64,000 nt of DNA, from contig JBFXDS010000007.1 in assembly GCA_050180895.1 (NCBI GenBank), positions 128,359-192,358 on the forward strand, written 5' to 3'. The translations under genes and the position numbers were made by a program. Of this stretch, positions 1-7,514 are shown in pieces. The DNA comes from JBGPEQ01 sp050180895. Lineage in GTDB: Bacteria; Pseudomonadota; Alphaproteobacteria; Dongiales; Dongiaceae. Below the pieces are notes generated by a model that made no database searches, was not told where the DNA came from, and was given only the letters and a program-made list of their open reading frames with translations. Numbering within the stretch: the stretch's first letter is position 1; each line of letters begins with the position of its first letter.

Positions 1-1492
1 GCATGGAGTAGTACTGGCGCTTCTTCTTCGTCGGCGCATCGGGCTTGGCCGCGAACGTGTAGCGCATCGACACGCCGGAAAGCGGATACTGTTTGACGCC
101 CCGATACACCTTCGGCATCTCGAGGCCGCAGACGTCGAGTATCGTCGGCACGATGTCGGTCGAGTGGTGATACTGGTTGCGTACTTCGCCCCTCGCCTTG
201 ATGCCCTTCGGCCATGAGACCACCAGCGGGCAACAGGTGCCGCCCGCATATTCCGAGTATCGCTTGAACATCTGGAAGGGAGTGGAGAATGCCACCGCCC
301 AGCCGGTCGGATAGTGGCCGTAGGTGTCGGTGCTGCCCAGAACGTCATAGTACTTCATGTTCTCGGACAGCTCGTCGGGATAGTTGTTGAAGAACTTGTT
401 CTCGTTGACCGAGCCGCTCGGGCTGCCCTCGCCCGACGCGCCGTTGTCGGAGCAGTAGAAGATGATGGTGTTGTCGAGCTGGCCGCTCTTCTCGAGGTAG
501 TCGATCAGCCGGCCGATCTGCACGTCGGTGTATTCGGAGAATCCGGCGTACACCTCGGCCATGCGCGCGAACAGCTTCTTCTCGTCGGCGCTGAGCGTAT
601 TCCACGGGCGCACGGCGTCGGCCGGGTTTGCGACTTCGCCCGGAAGCGGATTGATCGGCGTCAGCTTGGTGTCCTTCGGCAGCAGCCCCTTCGCGATCAT
701 GCGCGGCAGGACCCACTCCCGATAGGCCTCATAGCCGGAGTCGAACTTGCCCTTGTACTTGTCGATGTATTCCTTCGGAGCGTGATGGGGCGCGTGATTT
801 GCGCCGGGGCAGAGCCACATGAACCACGGCTTCGAAGGGTTGCTGGCCTTCTGGTCGCGGATCATTTGCAGGGCTTGATCCACGAGATCCTTGGAGAGGT
901 GATAGCCCTCCTCGGGGCCATAGGGCTGGTCGATGAACTTGTTGTCTTCCACGAGGTCCGGATACCACTGATTGGTCTCGCCGCCGAGGAAACCGTAGAA
1001 GCGGTCGAATCCCTTCTGCAGCGGCCATTCCGAACGGCTGGCACCCGAGGCGATGTCCTGCTCGGGAAGGTTGTGCTCCTTGCCGAGCCAGTACGTGCTC
1101 CAGCCGGCATCCTGGAGGACTTGACCGATCGTCATGCATTCCGGCGGAAGCCGGCCGCTCCAGCCGGGGAAGCCCTGCGCGCCCTCCGTGATGCACGAGC
1201 ACGCATTGAGGTGGTGATTGCGGCCGGTCAGGAACGTCGAACGGGTCGGCGAGCAAAGCGCCGTCGTGTGCCACTGCGAGTACATCAACCCGCGGTCGGC
1301 CAGCTTCTGAAGCGTCGGCATGTTGATGCCGCCGCCGAACGGCGACCACGCGGCCAAGCCGGTGTCGTCATACAGGACGATGAGGACATTCGGCGCTCCT
1401 TCGGGGGCTCTTGCGAGGGTGTAGGGTTCCCAGTCCGGCTTGGAATCGCGAATGTCGAGCTTGATGACGCCTTTGAACGGCTTCCTCGCCAT
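1..1492 (-). CDS. Arylsulfatase (type I sulfatase), 3' end cut by the window edge
   Basis: Hydrolyses sulfate esters with a formylglycine cofactor made from an active-site cysteine. The start is the ATG at 1492-1490 (M-A-R-K-P-F-K-G-V) and the frame stays open to the window edge, so about 497 codons are visible. The N-terminal metal-site motif is seen as NVLIVLYDDTG, and the sulfatase signature C-S-P-T-R-S begins at Cys80 (codon 1255-1253), followed by TFLTGR. A second metal-site region appears as FYCSDNGASGEGSPSG. No signal peptide is visible. The length fits the larger PF00884 sulfatases, which usually run past 500 residues, so only the C-terminus is lost. Transcription runs left, and an 18-bp palindrome lies 120 bp upstream of the start. 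The substrate cannot be told from sequence. The family call is firm. Confidence 0.93.
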   Translation of the reverse strand, partial: MARKPFKGVIKLDIRDSKPDWEPYTLARAPEGAPNVLIVLYDDTGLAAWSPFGGGINMPTLQKLADRGLMYSQWHTTALCSPTRSTFLTGRNHHLNACSCITEGAQGFPGWSGRLPPECMTIGQVLQDAGWSTYWLGKEHNLPEQDIASGASRSEWPLQKGFDRFYGFLGGETNQWYPDLVEDNKFIDQPYGPEEGYHLSKDLVDQALQMIRDQKASNPSKPWFMWLCPGANHAPHHAPKEYIDKYKGKFDSGYEAYREWVLPRMIAKGLLPKDTKLTPINPLPGEVANPADAVRPWNTLSADEKKLFARMAEVYAGFSEYTDVQIGRLIDYLEKSGQLDNTIIFYCSDNGASGEGSPSGSVNENKFFNNYPDELSENMKYYDVLGSTDTYGHYPTGWAVAFSTPFQMFKRYSEYAGGTCCPLVVSWPKGIKARGEVRNQYHHSTDIVPTILDVCGLEMPKVYRGVKQYPLSGVSMRYTFAAKPDAPTKKKRQYYSM

Positions 1493-1611
1493 GGTCTACC
1501 CTCCCTGATTGTGCTCCGCGGCTCCGATGGAGGCGGTCGGCCCCTTCGGCCGCGCGCGGCGGATGCGACGACAGTGGATCGGCATTCAATCCGAGAACGT
1601 CGTCACGCTCC

Positions 1612-1629
1612 ATTGGACCATGGTCCAAT
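1612..1629. promoter_or_regulatory. 18-bp perfect palindrome, copy 1 (candidate operator)
   Basis: ATTGGACCATGGTCCAAT is its own reverse complement. It lies 120 bp upstream of the sulfatase start. An identical copy is at 2798-2815, upstream of the DUF6134-like gene. Two identical 18-bp palindromes 1.2 kb apart, each upstream of a leftward gene, fit a dimeric repressor operator. Each also lies about 55-65 bp beyond a phaC-type 3' end, so shared descent by duplication is the alternative. Confidence 0.6.
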
Positions 1630-1690
1630 ATGCGCTGGAACGTCGCCAAGGGGCGTGCGGTGCGATGCGGACGATCGCCGAGACAGTGCC

Positions 1691-1798
1691 CTATGCGAGC
1701 TTCAGGCCGGCGTGCTTGGTGGCATCCGGCCACGCGGACCGCCAGGAACCGGAACTCTCCTTCGCCACGGCGAACCAAGCCTGCGAATCAGGTGGGCT
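1691..1798 (-). pseudogene. Relic of a phaC 3' end (polyhydroxyalkanoate synthase C-terminus)
   Basis: Read leftward from 1798, the frame gives SPPDSQAWFAVAKESSGSW followed by RSAWPDATKHAGLKLA and a stop at 1693-1691. This aligns with the C-terminal part of the intact PhaC encoded at 2868-4661 (CPPDPQTWLAAAKENPGSW...KHAG) at about half identity over 35 residues with one gap. No homologous frame continues upstream of 1798 and no start is available, so it is a fragment. It shows that a second phaC or a duplicated segment once lay here. Confidence 0.6.
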
Positions 1799-1841
1799 TT
1801 GTCCCCGCCTGCGCGGAGGGCTCGCCCGGGAATAAATGAGG

Positions 1842-2624
1842 TTATGGCGCGCTTTCGGCGGACGACTTGGTAAGGCTCCGCGCCGCGGCGGGGGGCGGCG
1901 ACGGCCGCATCACGAAGGCGATCTTCGAGCCGTCCTTTGCCGGAAACAGCACCTGAAGGGTCTGCCCGTCGGGGCCGTACCAGACGTCGCGCCGGACGTC
2001 GCCGGAGAGGGCGTAGTGGCGCGCCTTCACGCTCTTCGGTCCGGCGGGGATGAACTCGGTTCCCTGGTCGGCCGTTCGCACCTTCTGCGCGGCGCACTTG
2101 TACTGGTCGAGGATGACGGACTGGCGGATGAAGTCCGGATGCCAGACGCTGATGGGAATCGTATCCGCCGGCAGGTCGAGGGGGATGCCATTGCATGTGC
2201 CGCGGATCCGGTCGCCGGTCTTCGCGAGATTGACCGTCAGCGGCTCGCCATCGTTGTCGGTCCGCGAGGTGAGGCGCGTCAGCTGCCCGTCGATCCAGCT
2301 TTCTTCGGCCTGGTAGCGAAACCGGTAGAGCGTGACGCCCAGCAGCTTCACGGCGATATCCGTCCAGGTGGCGACCTCGAGGTCGCGGCCGTCGTGGCGG
2401 AACACCACCGAGTGGGTGCCGATCTTCTCGCCCTTGCGGATCACCTCGTAGTCGACTCGGCCCGTCGAGGGGAGGGCGGACAGCTGCAGCGGCTCGCGTT
2501 CTTCCTGCGACCACGCGCCCGGCGCGAAGAGAAAGGCGCCGAGCAAGGCGGCTGCCGAAAGCAAGCGGAGCGTCACCTTGCCGCCATCGAACATGCCGAC
2601 CATCTTCCGGCTCTTCGCAACCAC
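1842..2624 (-). CDS. Exported DUF6134-like protein
   Basis: 260-residue protein of unknown function. The frame opens with GTG at 2624; ATGs follow in frame at 2603 and 2594, and the last gives MFDGGKVTLRLLSAAALLGAFLFAPGAWSQ, a clear signal peptide ending near A-W-S-Q. A GAGGG stretch lies just upstream of the GTG. The mature part is beta-rich, with VDYEVIRKGEKIGTHSVVF near its start and a repeated pattern resembling DUF3108/DUF6134 proteins, which are periplasmic and of unknown role. The C-terminus is Pro/Ala/Ser-rich and probably disordered. It lies downstream of phaC on the same strand, with a 243-bp gap holding the palindrome at 2798-2815, so it may have its own promoter. The family assignment is by pattern only. 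Confidence 0.75.
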   Translation of the reverse strand: MVAKSRKMVGMFDGGKVTLRLLSAAALLGAFLFAPGAWSQEEREPLQLSALPSTGRVDYEVIRKGEKIGTHSVVFRHDGRDLEVATWTDIAVKLLGVTLYRFRYQAEESWIDGQLTRLTSRTDNDGEPLTVNLAKTGDRIRGTCNGIPLDLPADTIPISVWHPDFIRQSVILDQYKCAAQKVRTADQGTEFIPAGPKSVKARHYALSGDVRRDVWYGPDGQTLQVLFPAKDGSKIAFVMRPSPPPAAARSLTKSSAESAP

Positions 2625-2797
2625 ATTTGCCCTCGACGGCTGATATCAGGCTCGGGCAGAGATGGTCAAGGTCTTCGACCGGCACGCCGTACGATCAATT
2701 CAAATCGCGGCCCGTCGACTATGGCGCGCCGGCGTCCTGATCGTCCAGTTCCATGCGCGTTTGCGCGGATATGATGCACAGGCGGCCGCCGACAGCA

Positions 2798-2815
2798 ATT
2801 GGACCATGGTCCAAT
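2798..2815. promoter_or_regulatory. 18-bp perfect palindrome, copy 2 (candidate operator)
   Basis: Identical in all 18 positions to the palindrome at 1612-1629 (ATTGGACCATGGTCCAAT). It sits between the phaC stop (2868) and the DUF6134-like start (2624). No regulator gene is adjacent, so the binding protein is unknown. Confidence 0.6.
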
Positions 2816-2867
2816 GCAGACACTTGTCCAGACGATCGGGAATCGCGGGAGGCGAGCGCCGCCGCCG

Positions 2868-4661
2868 CTACTGGATGCGCACCTTCACGTAGGAGCCCGG
2901 CGCGTCCTCGAGCGGCTTGAGCTTGCCGTCGCCGGGCTTGCGGGCGGGGATCTTGGGGCCGGCGTGCTTGGCGACCCATGTCGCCCAGTCGGGCCACCAG
3001 GAGCCGGGGTTCTCCTTCGCCGCGGCGAGCCAGGTCTGCGGATCGGGCGGACATTTGTCGCTCGTCCAGTAGCCGTACTTGTTGGCGGCCGGCGGGTTGA
3101 CGATGCCGGCGATGTGGCCGGAGGCGCCCAGCACGAAGCGCACCGGGCCGCGATAGAGCTGGGTCGCCGCATAGGTGGCCGGCCAGGGTGCGATATGGTC
3201 TTCGCGCGTCGAGACGATGTAGACCGGCGTCTTGATCTTGCGCAGGTCGATCGGCGTGCCGGCCAGGGCGATGCCGCCGGGCTCGATCAGCTTGTTCTGC
3301 TGATACATGTTGCGCAGGTAGAAGCTGTGCATCGCCGCGGGCATGCGCGTGGAATCGGAGTTCCAGTAGAGCAGGTCGAAGGGGAAGGGATCCTTGCCGA
3401 GGAGATAGTTGTTGACGACGAAGGACCAGATCAGGTCGTTGGCGCGCAGCATGTTGAAGGTGGTGGCCATGGCGCTGCCTTCGAGGTAACCCTTCTCGCT
3501 CATGCGCTCCTCGAGCGCGGCGAGCTGCTCCTCGTCGATGAAGATTCCGAGCTCGCCCGGCTCCTTGAAGTCGACGAGGCTGGCGAAGAAGGTGGCGGAG
3601 GCGATGCGGCCGTCCTTCTTCGCGGCCATGTAGGCGAGGGTGCAGGCGAGGAGGGTGCCGCCCAGGCAGTAGCCGATGACGTTGGCGTCGGGCTCGCCGG
3701 TCGCCGTCTCGATGGCGTCGAGCGCCGCCAGCGGGCCCTCGCGCATGTAGTCCTCGAAGCTCTTGGCGGCGAGTGTCTCGTCCGGGTTGACCCAGGAGAC
3801 GACGAAGACCGTGTGGCCTTCGCCGACCGCCCACTTGATGAACGAGTTCTTCTCGCGCAGGTCGAGGATGTAGAACTTGTTGATCCAGGGCGGGATGATC
3901 AGCAGCGGCCGCTTGTACACCTTCTCGGTGGTCGGCGCGTATTGCAGCAGCTCGATCAGGTCGTTGCGATAGACGACCTTGCCGGGCGACACCGCGATGT
4001 TCTCGCCGACGCGGAAGGCCTCCAGGTCGGTCATCTTGATGTGCAGCTTGCCCTTGCCGCGCTCGAGGTCATCGAGCAGGTTCTGCAGGCCCTTGCACAG
4101 GTTCTCGCCGCCGCTCTCGACCGTGGCGCGCAGCACCTCGGGATTGGTCAGCACGAAGTTGGTCGGCGCCACCGCGTCGACGAACTGGCGGGTATAGAAA
4201 TCGACCTTCTTGGCCGTCTTCTCGTCGAGGCCGTCGACCTCGCGCACCGTCTGAGTCAGCCAGCGGGCGGTCAGCAGGTAGGACTGCTTGATGAAGTCGA
4301 AGAGCTGGTTCTCTTCCCAGGCCGCGTCCTTGAAGCGGCGGTCGTCGGGCGCCGGCTCCGCGGCCTTGGCGTCGGAGTCGCCCATCATGCGGCGCGCCGC
4401 CGACTGCCAGAGATCCATATGCGCCTGCCACAGGCTGATCTGCGACTGCCACAGCTTGGCCGGGTCGGTCATCAGGCGGGTGGTCATCTCGAGGAAGGCG
4501 CTGCCGATGTTGAGCGGATCGGCCAGGCCGAGGCCGTCGCCGGTCTTGCGGGCGAGGAAATCGGCGACGATGCGCTGCGCCCGCTCGGCCATCTGCGCCA
4601 TCGCCCTGGAGAACTCGATCGGGTCGGGAATCTGCGGCCCCGCTCCCTGTTGATCGGTCAT
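2868..4661 (-). CDS. phaC: Class I poly(3-hydroxyalkanoate) synthase
   Basis: Polymerises 3-hydroxyacyl-CoA into polyhydroxyalkanoate storage granules in the cytoplasm. The start is the ATG at 4661 (MTDQQGAGPQIPDP), preceded by GGAAGG; the frame is open further upstream but has no better signal. The 597 residues match class I PhaC, which are about 590-600 long. The N-terminal PhaC domain covers roughly residues 1-230 and an alpha/beta-hydrolase domain follows. The lipase-box-like motif G-Y-C-L-G-G places the catalytic cysteine at Cys332; the acid is in VSTREDHIAPW and the base in GASGHIAGIVNPP. It is divergent from the lipoprotein gene at 4778 across 116 bp. No phasin, depolymerase or phaA/B is nearby, so this is a solitary synthase. 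Confidence 0.97.
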   Translation of the reverse strand: MTDQQGAGPQIPDPIEFSRAMAQMAERAQRIVADFLARKTGDGLGLADPLNIGSAFLEMTTRLMTDPAKLWQSQISLWQAHMDLWQSAARRMMGDSDAKAAEPAPDDRRFKDAAWEENQLFDFIKQSYLLTARWLTQTVREVDGLDEKTAKKVDFYTRQFVDAVAPTNFVLTNPEVLRATVESGGENLCKGLQNLLDDLERGKGKLHIKMTDLEAFRVGENIAVSPGKVVYRNDLIELLQYAPTTEKVYKRPLLIIPPWINKFYILDLREKNSFIKWAVGEGHTVFVVSWVNPDETLAAKSFEDYMREGPLAALDAIETATGEPDANVIGYCLGGTLLACTLAYMAAKKDGRIASATFFASLVDFKEPGELGIFIDEEQLAALEERMSEKGYLEGSAMATTFNMLRANDLIWSFVVNNYLLGKDPFPFDLLYWNSDSTRMPAAMHSFYLRNMYQQNKLIEPGGIALAGTPIDLRKIKTPVYIVSTREDHIAPWPATYAATQLYRGPVRFVLGASGHIAGIVNPPAANKYGYWTSDKCPPDPQTWLAAAKENPGSWWPDWATWVAKHAGPKIPARKPGDGKLKPLEDAPGSYVKVRIQ

Positions 4662-4777
4662 GCTACCTTCCCTATGATCCCGCACGCTTTTTGCACTGTC
4701 GGCGTTGCTGCGCCTTTTGCAAAATAAGCCGCGCAGGCGGGCGTTACAACCTCGGCACGGGGAGGATGCGAAGCGAC

Positions 4778-5551
4778 ATGAGTCTGGATGTCCGGCCGAT
4801 CGGCACTCACGGCGGGCGCCCGCGGGCACCCGGCATCCTCGCGGCGATCGCCCTGTGTTGCCTGATCCTGAGCGGCTGTGCGGGTGACGACGAGGCGGCA
4901 CAATCGACCGCGACGAAGGAGGACTTCCCCAACCTGGCCTCGGTGCCCGACGCGCCGCCGCCCTCGACGCCGAAGGTCGAGCGCGAGCGGCTCCTGCAGG
5001 GGCTGCTCGCCGACCGCGCCAACGCCGAATACAGCGGCGAGATCCTCGGCGAGGAGACGGCCAACCTGCCGCCGGCCGAGCCGCCGCCCCCGGCGCCGCC
5101 GGCCCCCGAACCCGAGCCGGAGGCGGCGGACAGCGCCGAGAACGCGACCGCGGACGAGGCGCTGGCCGCGGAGATCGAGCCGGAACCGGAACCCGCGGCG
5201 CCGCCCGTCGATTTCGGCGAGCCGAAGGCGCTCATCTACTTCGTCGGCGAGACGGCCGCCCTGACCGACCATGACCGCGCCATCCTGACCGACATCGCCG
5301 ACCTGTACGCGCGCAACCGCAGCAGCCGGGTGCGCGTGGTCGGCCATGCCAGCGCGTCCGAGCCGGCGGACGCCGGCGACGGCGAGGGCGGCATGGCCCT
5401 GGCGCGCGCGGAGGCGGTGGCGCAGGCGCTTCTTCGCATGGGCGTCCCGGCCAATGCGCTGGAGACGGCGACGGGCGGCGCCACCTACGACGAGTCGCAG
5501 CCGAACGGCGTCGCTGCGAACCGCCGCGTGGAGGTGTTCATCGGGTCGTAA
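4778..5551 (+). CDS. OmpA-family peptidoglycan-binding lipoprotein
   Basis: Outer-membrane lipoprotein expected to tether the membrane to peptidoglycan. Two in-frame ATGs exist, at 4766 and 4778; GGAGG at 4761-4765 abuts the first and is 12 nt from the second, so 4778 (MSLDVRPIGTHGGRPRAP) is preferred. A hydrophobic segment leads to the lipobox L-S-G-C near residue 30. Residues about 60-150 are Pro/Glu/Ala-rich and probably an extended linker. The C-terminal ~105 residues (ALIYFVGETAALTDHDRAIL...VRVVGHAS...NRRVEVFIGS) have the OmpA/MotB fold pattern. Total length is 257 residues. It diverges from phaC. The domain call is firm and the precise role is inferred. Confidence 0.88.
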   Translation: MSLDVRPIGTHGGRPRAPGILAAIALCCLILSGCAGDDEAAQSTATKEDFPNLASVPDAPPPSTPKVERERLLQGLLADRANAEYSGEILGEETANLPPAEPPPPAPPAPEPEPEAADSAENATADEALAAEIEPEPEPAAPPVDFGEPKALIYFVGETAALTDHDRAILTDIADLYARNRSSRVRVVGHASASEPADAGDGEGGMALARAEAVAQALLRMGVPANALETATGGATYDESQPNGVAANRRVEVFIGS

Positions 5552-5559
5552 TGAGTGGT

Positions 5560-6015
5560 GAGTTATGAGCCATGAGTTGTGAACGGACGCTGGCTCGTCG
5601 AGTGGGCGATAGATGCAAGGCTTTCGCGATATCAAGGTCTGGGCCAAGAGTCATGCCCTGGCGCTGTCCATCTACGAAGTAACACGCTCGTTCCCCAAAG
5701 ACGAACTCTACTCACTCACCAATCAGATGCGTCGAGCGGCGGTGTCGATGCCGACGAATATTGCGGAAGGCAGCGGCAGAGGAAGCAATGCGGACTTTGC
5801 GCGATTCGTACAGATGGCAATCGGCTCGGCAAGTGAAGTCGAGTACTTGCTGCTGCTCGCACGCGACCTGCGGTATGTCGACGCCGCGGAATTTGGGAAT
5901 CTGGAAGAGCAAGTCATTGAGGTCCGTCGGATGTTGATTGGCTTCCTGCGCAGGCTGCAGTCCGAGAGCGTCGCCGGGCAATGATGAGGCTTGCATTGCT
6001 CACGGCTCATTACTC
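5560..6015. repeat. Inverted-repeat flanks of the four-helix bundle (23S IVP-type) gene
   Basis: The left flank GAGTTATGAGCCATGAG (5560-5576) and the right flank CTCACGGCTCATTACTC (5999-6015) are reverse complements with two mismatches over 17 bp, and weaker similarity extends outward. They bracket the small gene at 5613-5984 and nothing else. The arrangement resembles the paired ends of 23S rRNA intervening sequences, but no rRNA is present. The right flank ends 18 bp before the hom start codon. Confidence 0.6.
5613..5984 (+). CDS. Four-helix bundle protein, 23S rRNA intervening-sequence (S23/IVP) family
   Basis: 123-residue protein of the TIGR02436 type, first known from intervening sequences within 23S rRNA genes and structurally a pentameric four-helix bundle. 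Diagnostic features are the start MQGFRDIKVWAKSHALAL, the motif LTNQMRRAAVSMPTNIAEG and SASEVEYLLLLARDL in the third helix. The length matches the family (about 115-125). Its function is unknown; related Avd proteins bind RNA in diversity-generating retroelements, but no reverse transcriptase or variable repeat is present. The ribosome-binding site is weak. Inverted repeats flank it, and it sits between an unrelated lipoprotein gene and hom, which suggests an inserted cassette. Confidence 0.88.
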   Translation: MQGFRDIKVWAKSHALALSIYEVTRSFPKDELYSLTNQMRRAAVSMPTNIAEGSGRGSNADFARFVQMAIGSASEVEYLLLLARDLRYVDAAEFGNLEEQVIEVRRMLIGFLRRLQSESVAGQ

Positions 6016-6033
6016 ACGGCTCACGACTGCGAC

Positions 6034-7320
6034 ATGACGCTGCGCATCGGCATTGCGGGACTGGGGACCGTCGGCGCGGGGACGGTGCGGCTGCTGCGGG
6101 AGCATACGGCGATGCTGACGCAGCGGTGCGGACGGGCGATCGACATTGGCGCCGTGTCGGCGCGCGATCGTACGCGTGATCGTGGCGTGGACCTCTCGGA
6201 GATTCGCTGGTCCGACGACGCGCTGGCGCTGGCGCGGGATCCCGCGATCGATGTCGTGGTCGAGCTGATCGGCGGATCGGACGGAATCGCCCGGCAGGTG
6301 GTCGAGACGGCGATCGCCGCGCGCAAGCATGTCGTCACCGCCAACAAGGCGCTGCTCGCCCATCACGGGACGGCGCTGGCGCGGGCGGCCGAGGCGGCCG
6401 GCGTGACGCTCGCCTACGAGGCGGCGGTGGCCGGCGGCATCCCCATCATCAAGGCGCTGCGCGAGGGGCTGGCGGCCAACGGCGTGGAGCGCATCTACGG
6501 CATCCTCAACGGCACCTGCAACTACATCCTGACGACGATGCGGCGGACCGGCCGCGAGTTCGCCGACGTGCTGGCCGAGGCGCAGAGGCTCGGCTACGCC
6601 GAGGCCGATCCGAGCTTCGACGTCGACGGCGTCGATACCGCGCACAAGCTGGCGATCCTCACCGCCGTGGCCTTCGGCTGCGAGGTCGACTTCGCGGGCG
6701 TGCATGTCGAGGGCATCCGCAACGTCTCGGCCATGGACATCGCCTATGCGGAGGAGCTGGGCTACCGCATCAAGCTGCTGGGCAGCGCGCGGCCGACCGA
6801 GCACGGCATCGAGCAGCGGGTGCATCCCTGCATGGTGCCGATCGGCACGCCGATCGCGCATGTCGAGGGCGTGTTCAACGCCGTGGTGACCGAGGGCGAC
6901 TTCGTGGGCCAGAACGTCGCCGAGGGGCGTGGGGCCGGCGCCGGCCCGACGGCCTCGGCCGTCGTCGCCGACCTGATGGACATCGCGCGCGGCCGCACGC
7001 TGCCGATTTTCTCGGTGCCGGCAGCGCAGCTCAAGCGGCTGCCGCCCTCGCCCATGGAGCGGCACCGCGGCGCCTATTACGTGCGGCTCATGGTGGTCGA
7101 CCGCCCCGGCGTCATCGCCGACGTGACGGCGGCGCTGCGCGACGAGCAGGTGTCATTGGAATCGATGCTGCAGCGGGGGCGGGCGCCGGACGCGGCGGTG
7201 CCGGTCGTGCTCACCACGCATGAGACGGAGGAGGCGTCGATGCGGCGCGCGCTCGCCCGCATCGCCGCCCTCGACACGGTGCGCGAGCCGCCGCACCTGA
7301 TCCGCATCGAGACGCTCTGA
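6034..7320 (+). CDS. hom: Homoserine dehydrogenase
   Basis: NAD(P)H-dependent reduction of aspartate semialdehyde to homoserine, the branch point to threonine and methionine. The start ATG at 6034 gives MTLRIGIAGLGTVGAGTVRLL, a Rossmann motif at the very N-terminus. The Shine-Dalgarno sequence is poor because the inverted-repeat flank of the upstream cassette ends right there. The catalytic domain shows VTANKALLAHHG, YEAAVAGGIPIIKALREGL and GILNGTCNYIL. A C-terminal ACT domain (about residues 350-425, YYVRLMVVDRPGVIADV) indicates allosteric control, usually by threonine. At 428 residues it has the standard length. In many alphaproteobacteria hom is followed directly by glpX and recJ; here they are 5.7 kb away. 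Confidence 0.97.
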   Translation: MTLRIGIAGLGTVGAGTVRLLREHTAMLTQRCGRAIDIGAVSARDRTRDRGVDLSEIRWSDDALALARDPAIDVVVELIGGSDGIARQVVETAIAARKHVVTANKALLAHHGTALARAAEAAGVTLAYEAAVAGGIPIIKALREGLAANGVERIYGILNGTCNYILTTMRRTGREFADVLAEAQRLGYAEADPSFDVDGVDTAHKLAILTAVAFGCEVDFAGVHVEGIRNVSAMDIAYAEELGYRIKLLGSARPTEHGIEQRVHPCMVPIGTPIAHVEGVFNAVVTEGDFVGQNVAEGRGAGAGPTASAVVADLMDIARGRTLPIFSVPAAQLKRLPPSPMERHRGAYYVRLMVVDRPGVIADVTAALRDEQVSLESMLQRGRAPDAAVPVVLTTHETEEASMRRALARIAALDTVREPPHLIRIETL

Positions 7321-7373
7321 GGGTACGCTGGGTTAAGGGCGCTTTCGGGGATCGATGCGTTGCATGCCCGCCT

Positions 7374-7458
7374 GTGCGTCCTTCGACAGGCTCAGGATGA
7401 GGGGAAATCTTGGCGGCACGAAGAAAGTCCCTCATCCTGAGCCTGTCGAAGGACGCAC
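7374..7458. repeat. 85-bp palindromic intergenic repeat, copy a
   Basis: Its 30-bp arms (7374-7403 and 7429-7458) are perfect reverse complements beginning GTGCGTCCTTCGACAGGC. The central loop contains GGCACGAAGAA. It lies between hom and the convergent AbrB-type gene. Seven more copies in the window share the length and arm sequence, which fits a REP/MITE-like family; no transposase is linked. Confidence 0.9.
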
Positions 7459-7514
7459 CATGCTGATCCAATCCTCCCTCTGAGCAGAGAGCATCGGTCG
7501 GGTCTCGGCGGCCC

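Noticed and set aside
314..1873. 519-codon rightward open frame over the sulfatase
   Set aside because: Arg/Ala/Val-rich antisense shadow of the sulfatase frame, which has the CSPTR motif and a proper start.
2799..4727. 642-codon rightward open frame over phaC
   Set aside because: Mirror frame of phaC with no motif; phaC carries the GYCLGG active site.
5613..5984. Diversity-generating retroelement (Avd-like protein)
   Set aside because: No reverse transcriptase, template repeat or variable repeat within the window; the protein fits the S23/IVP family.
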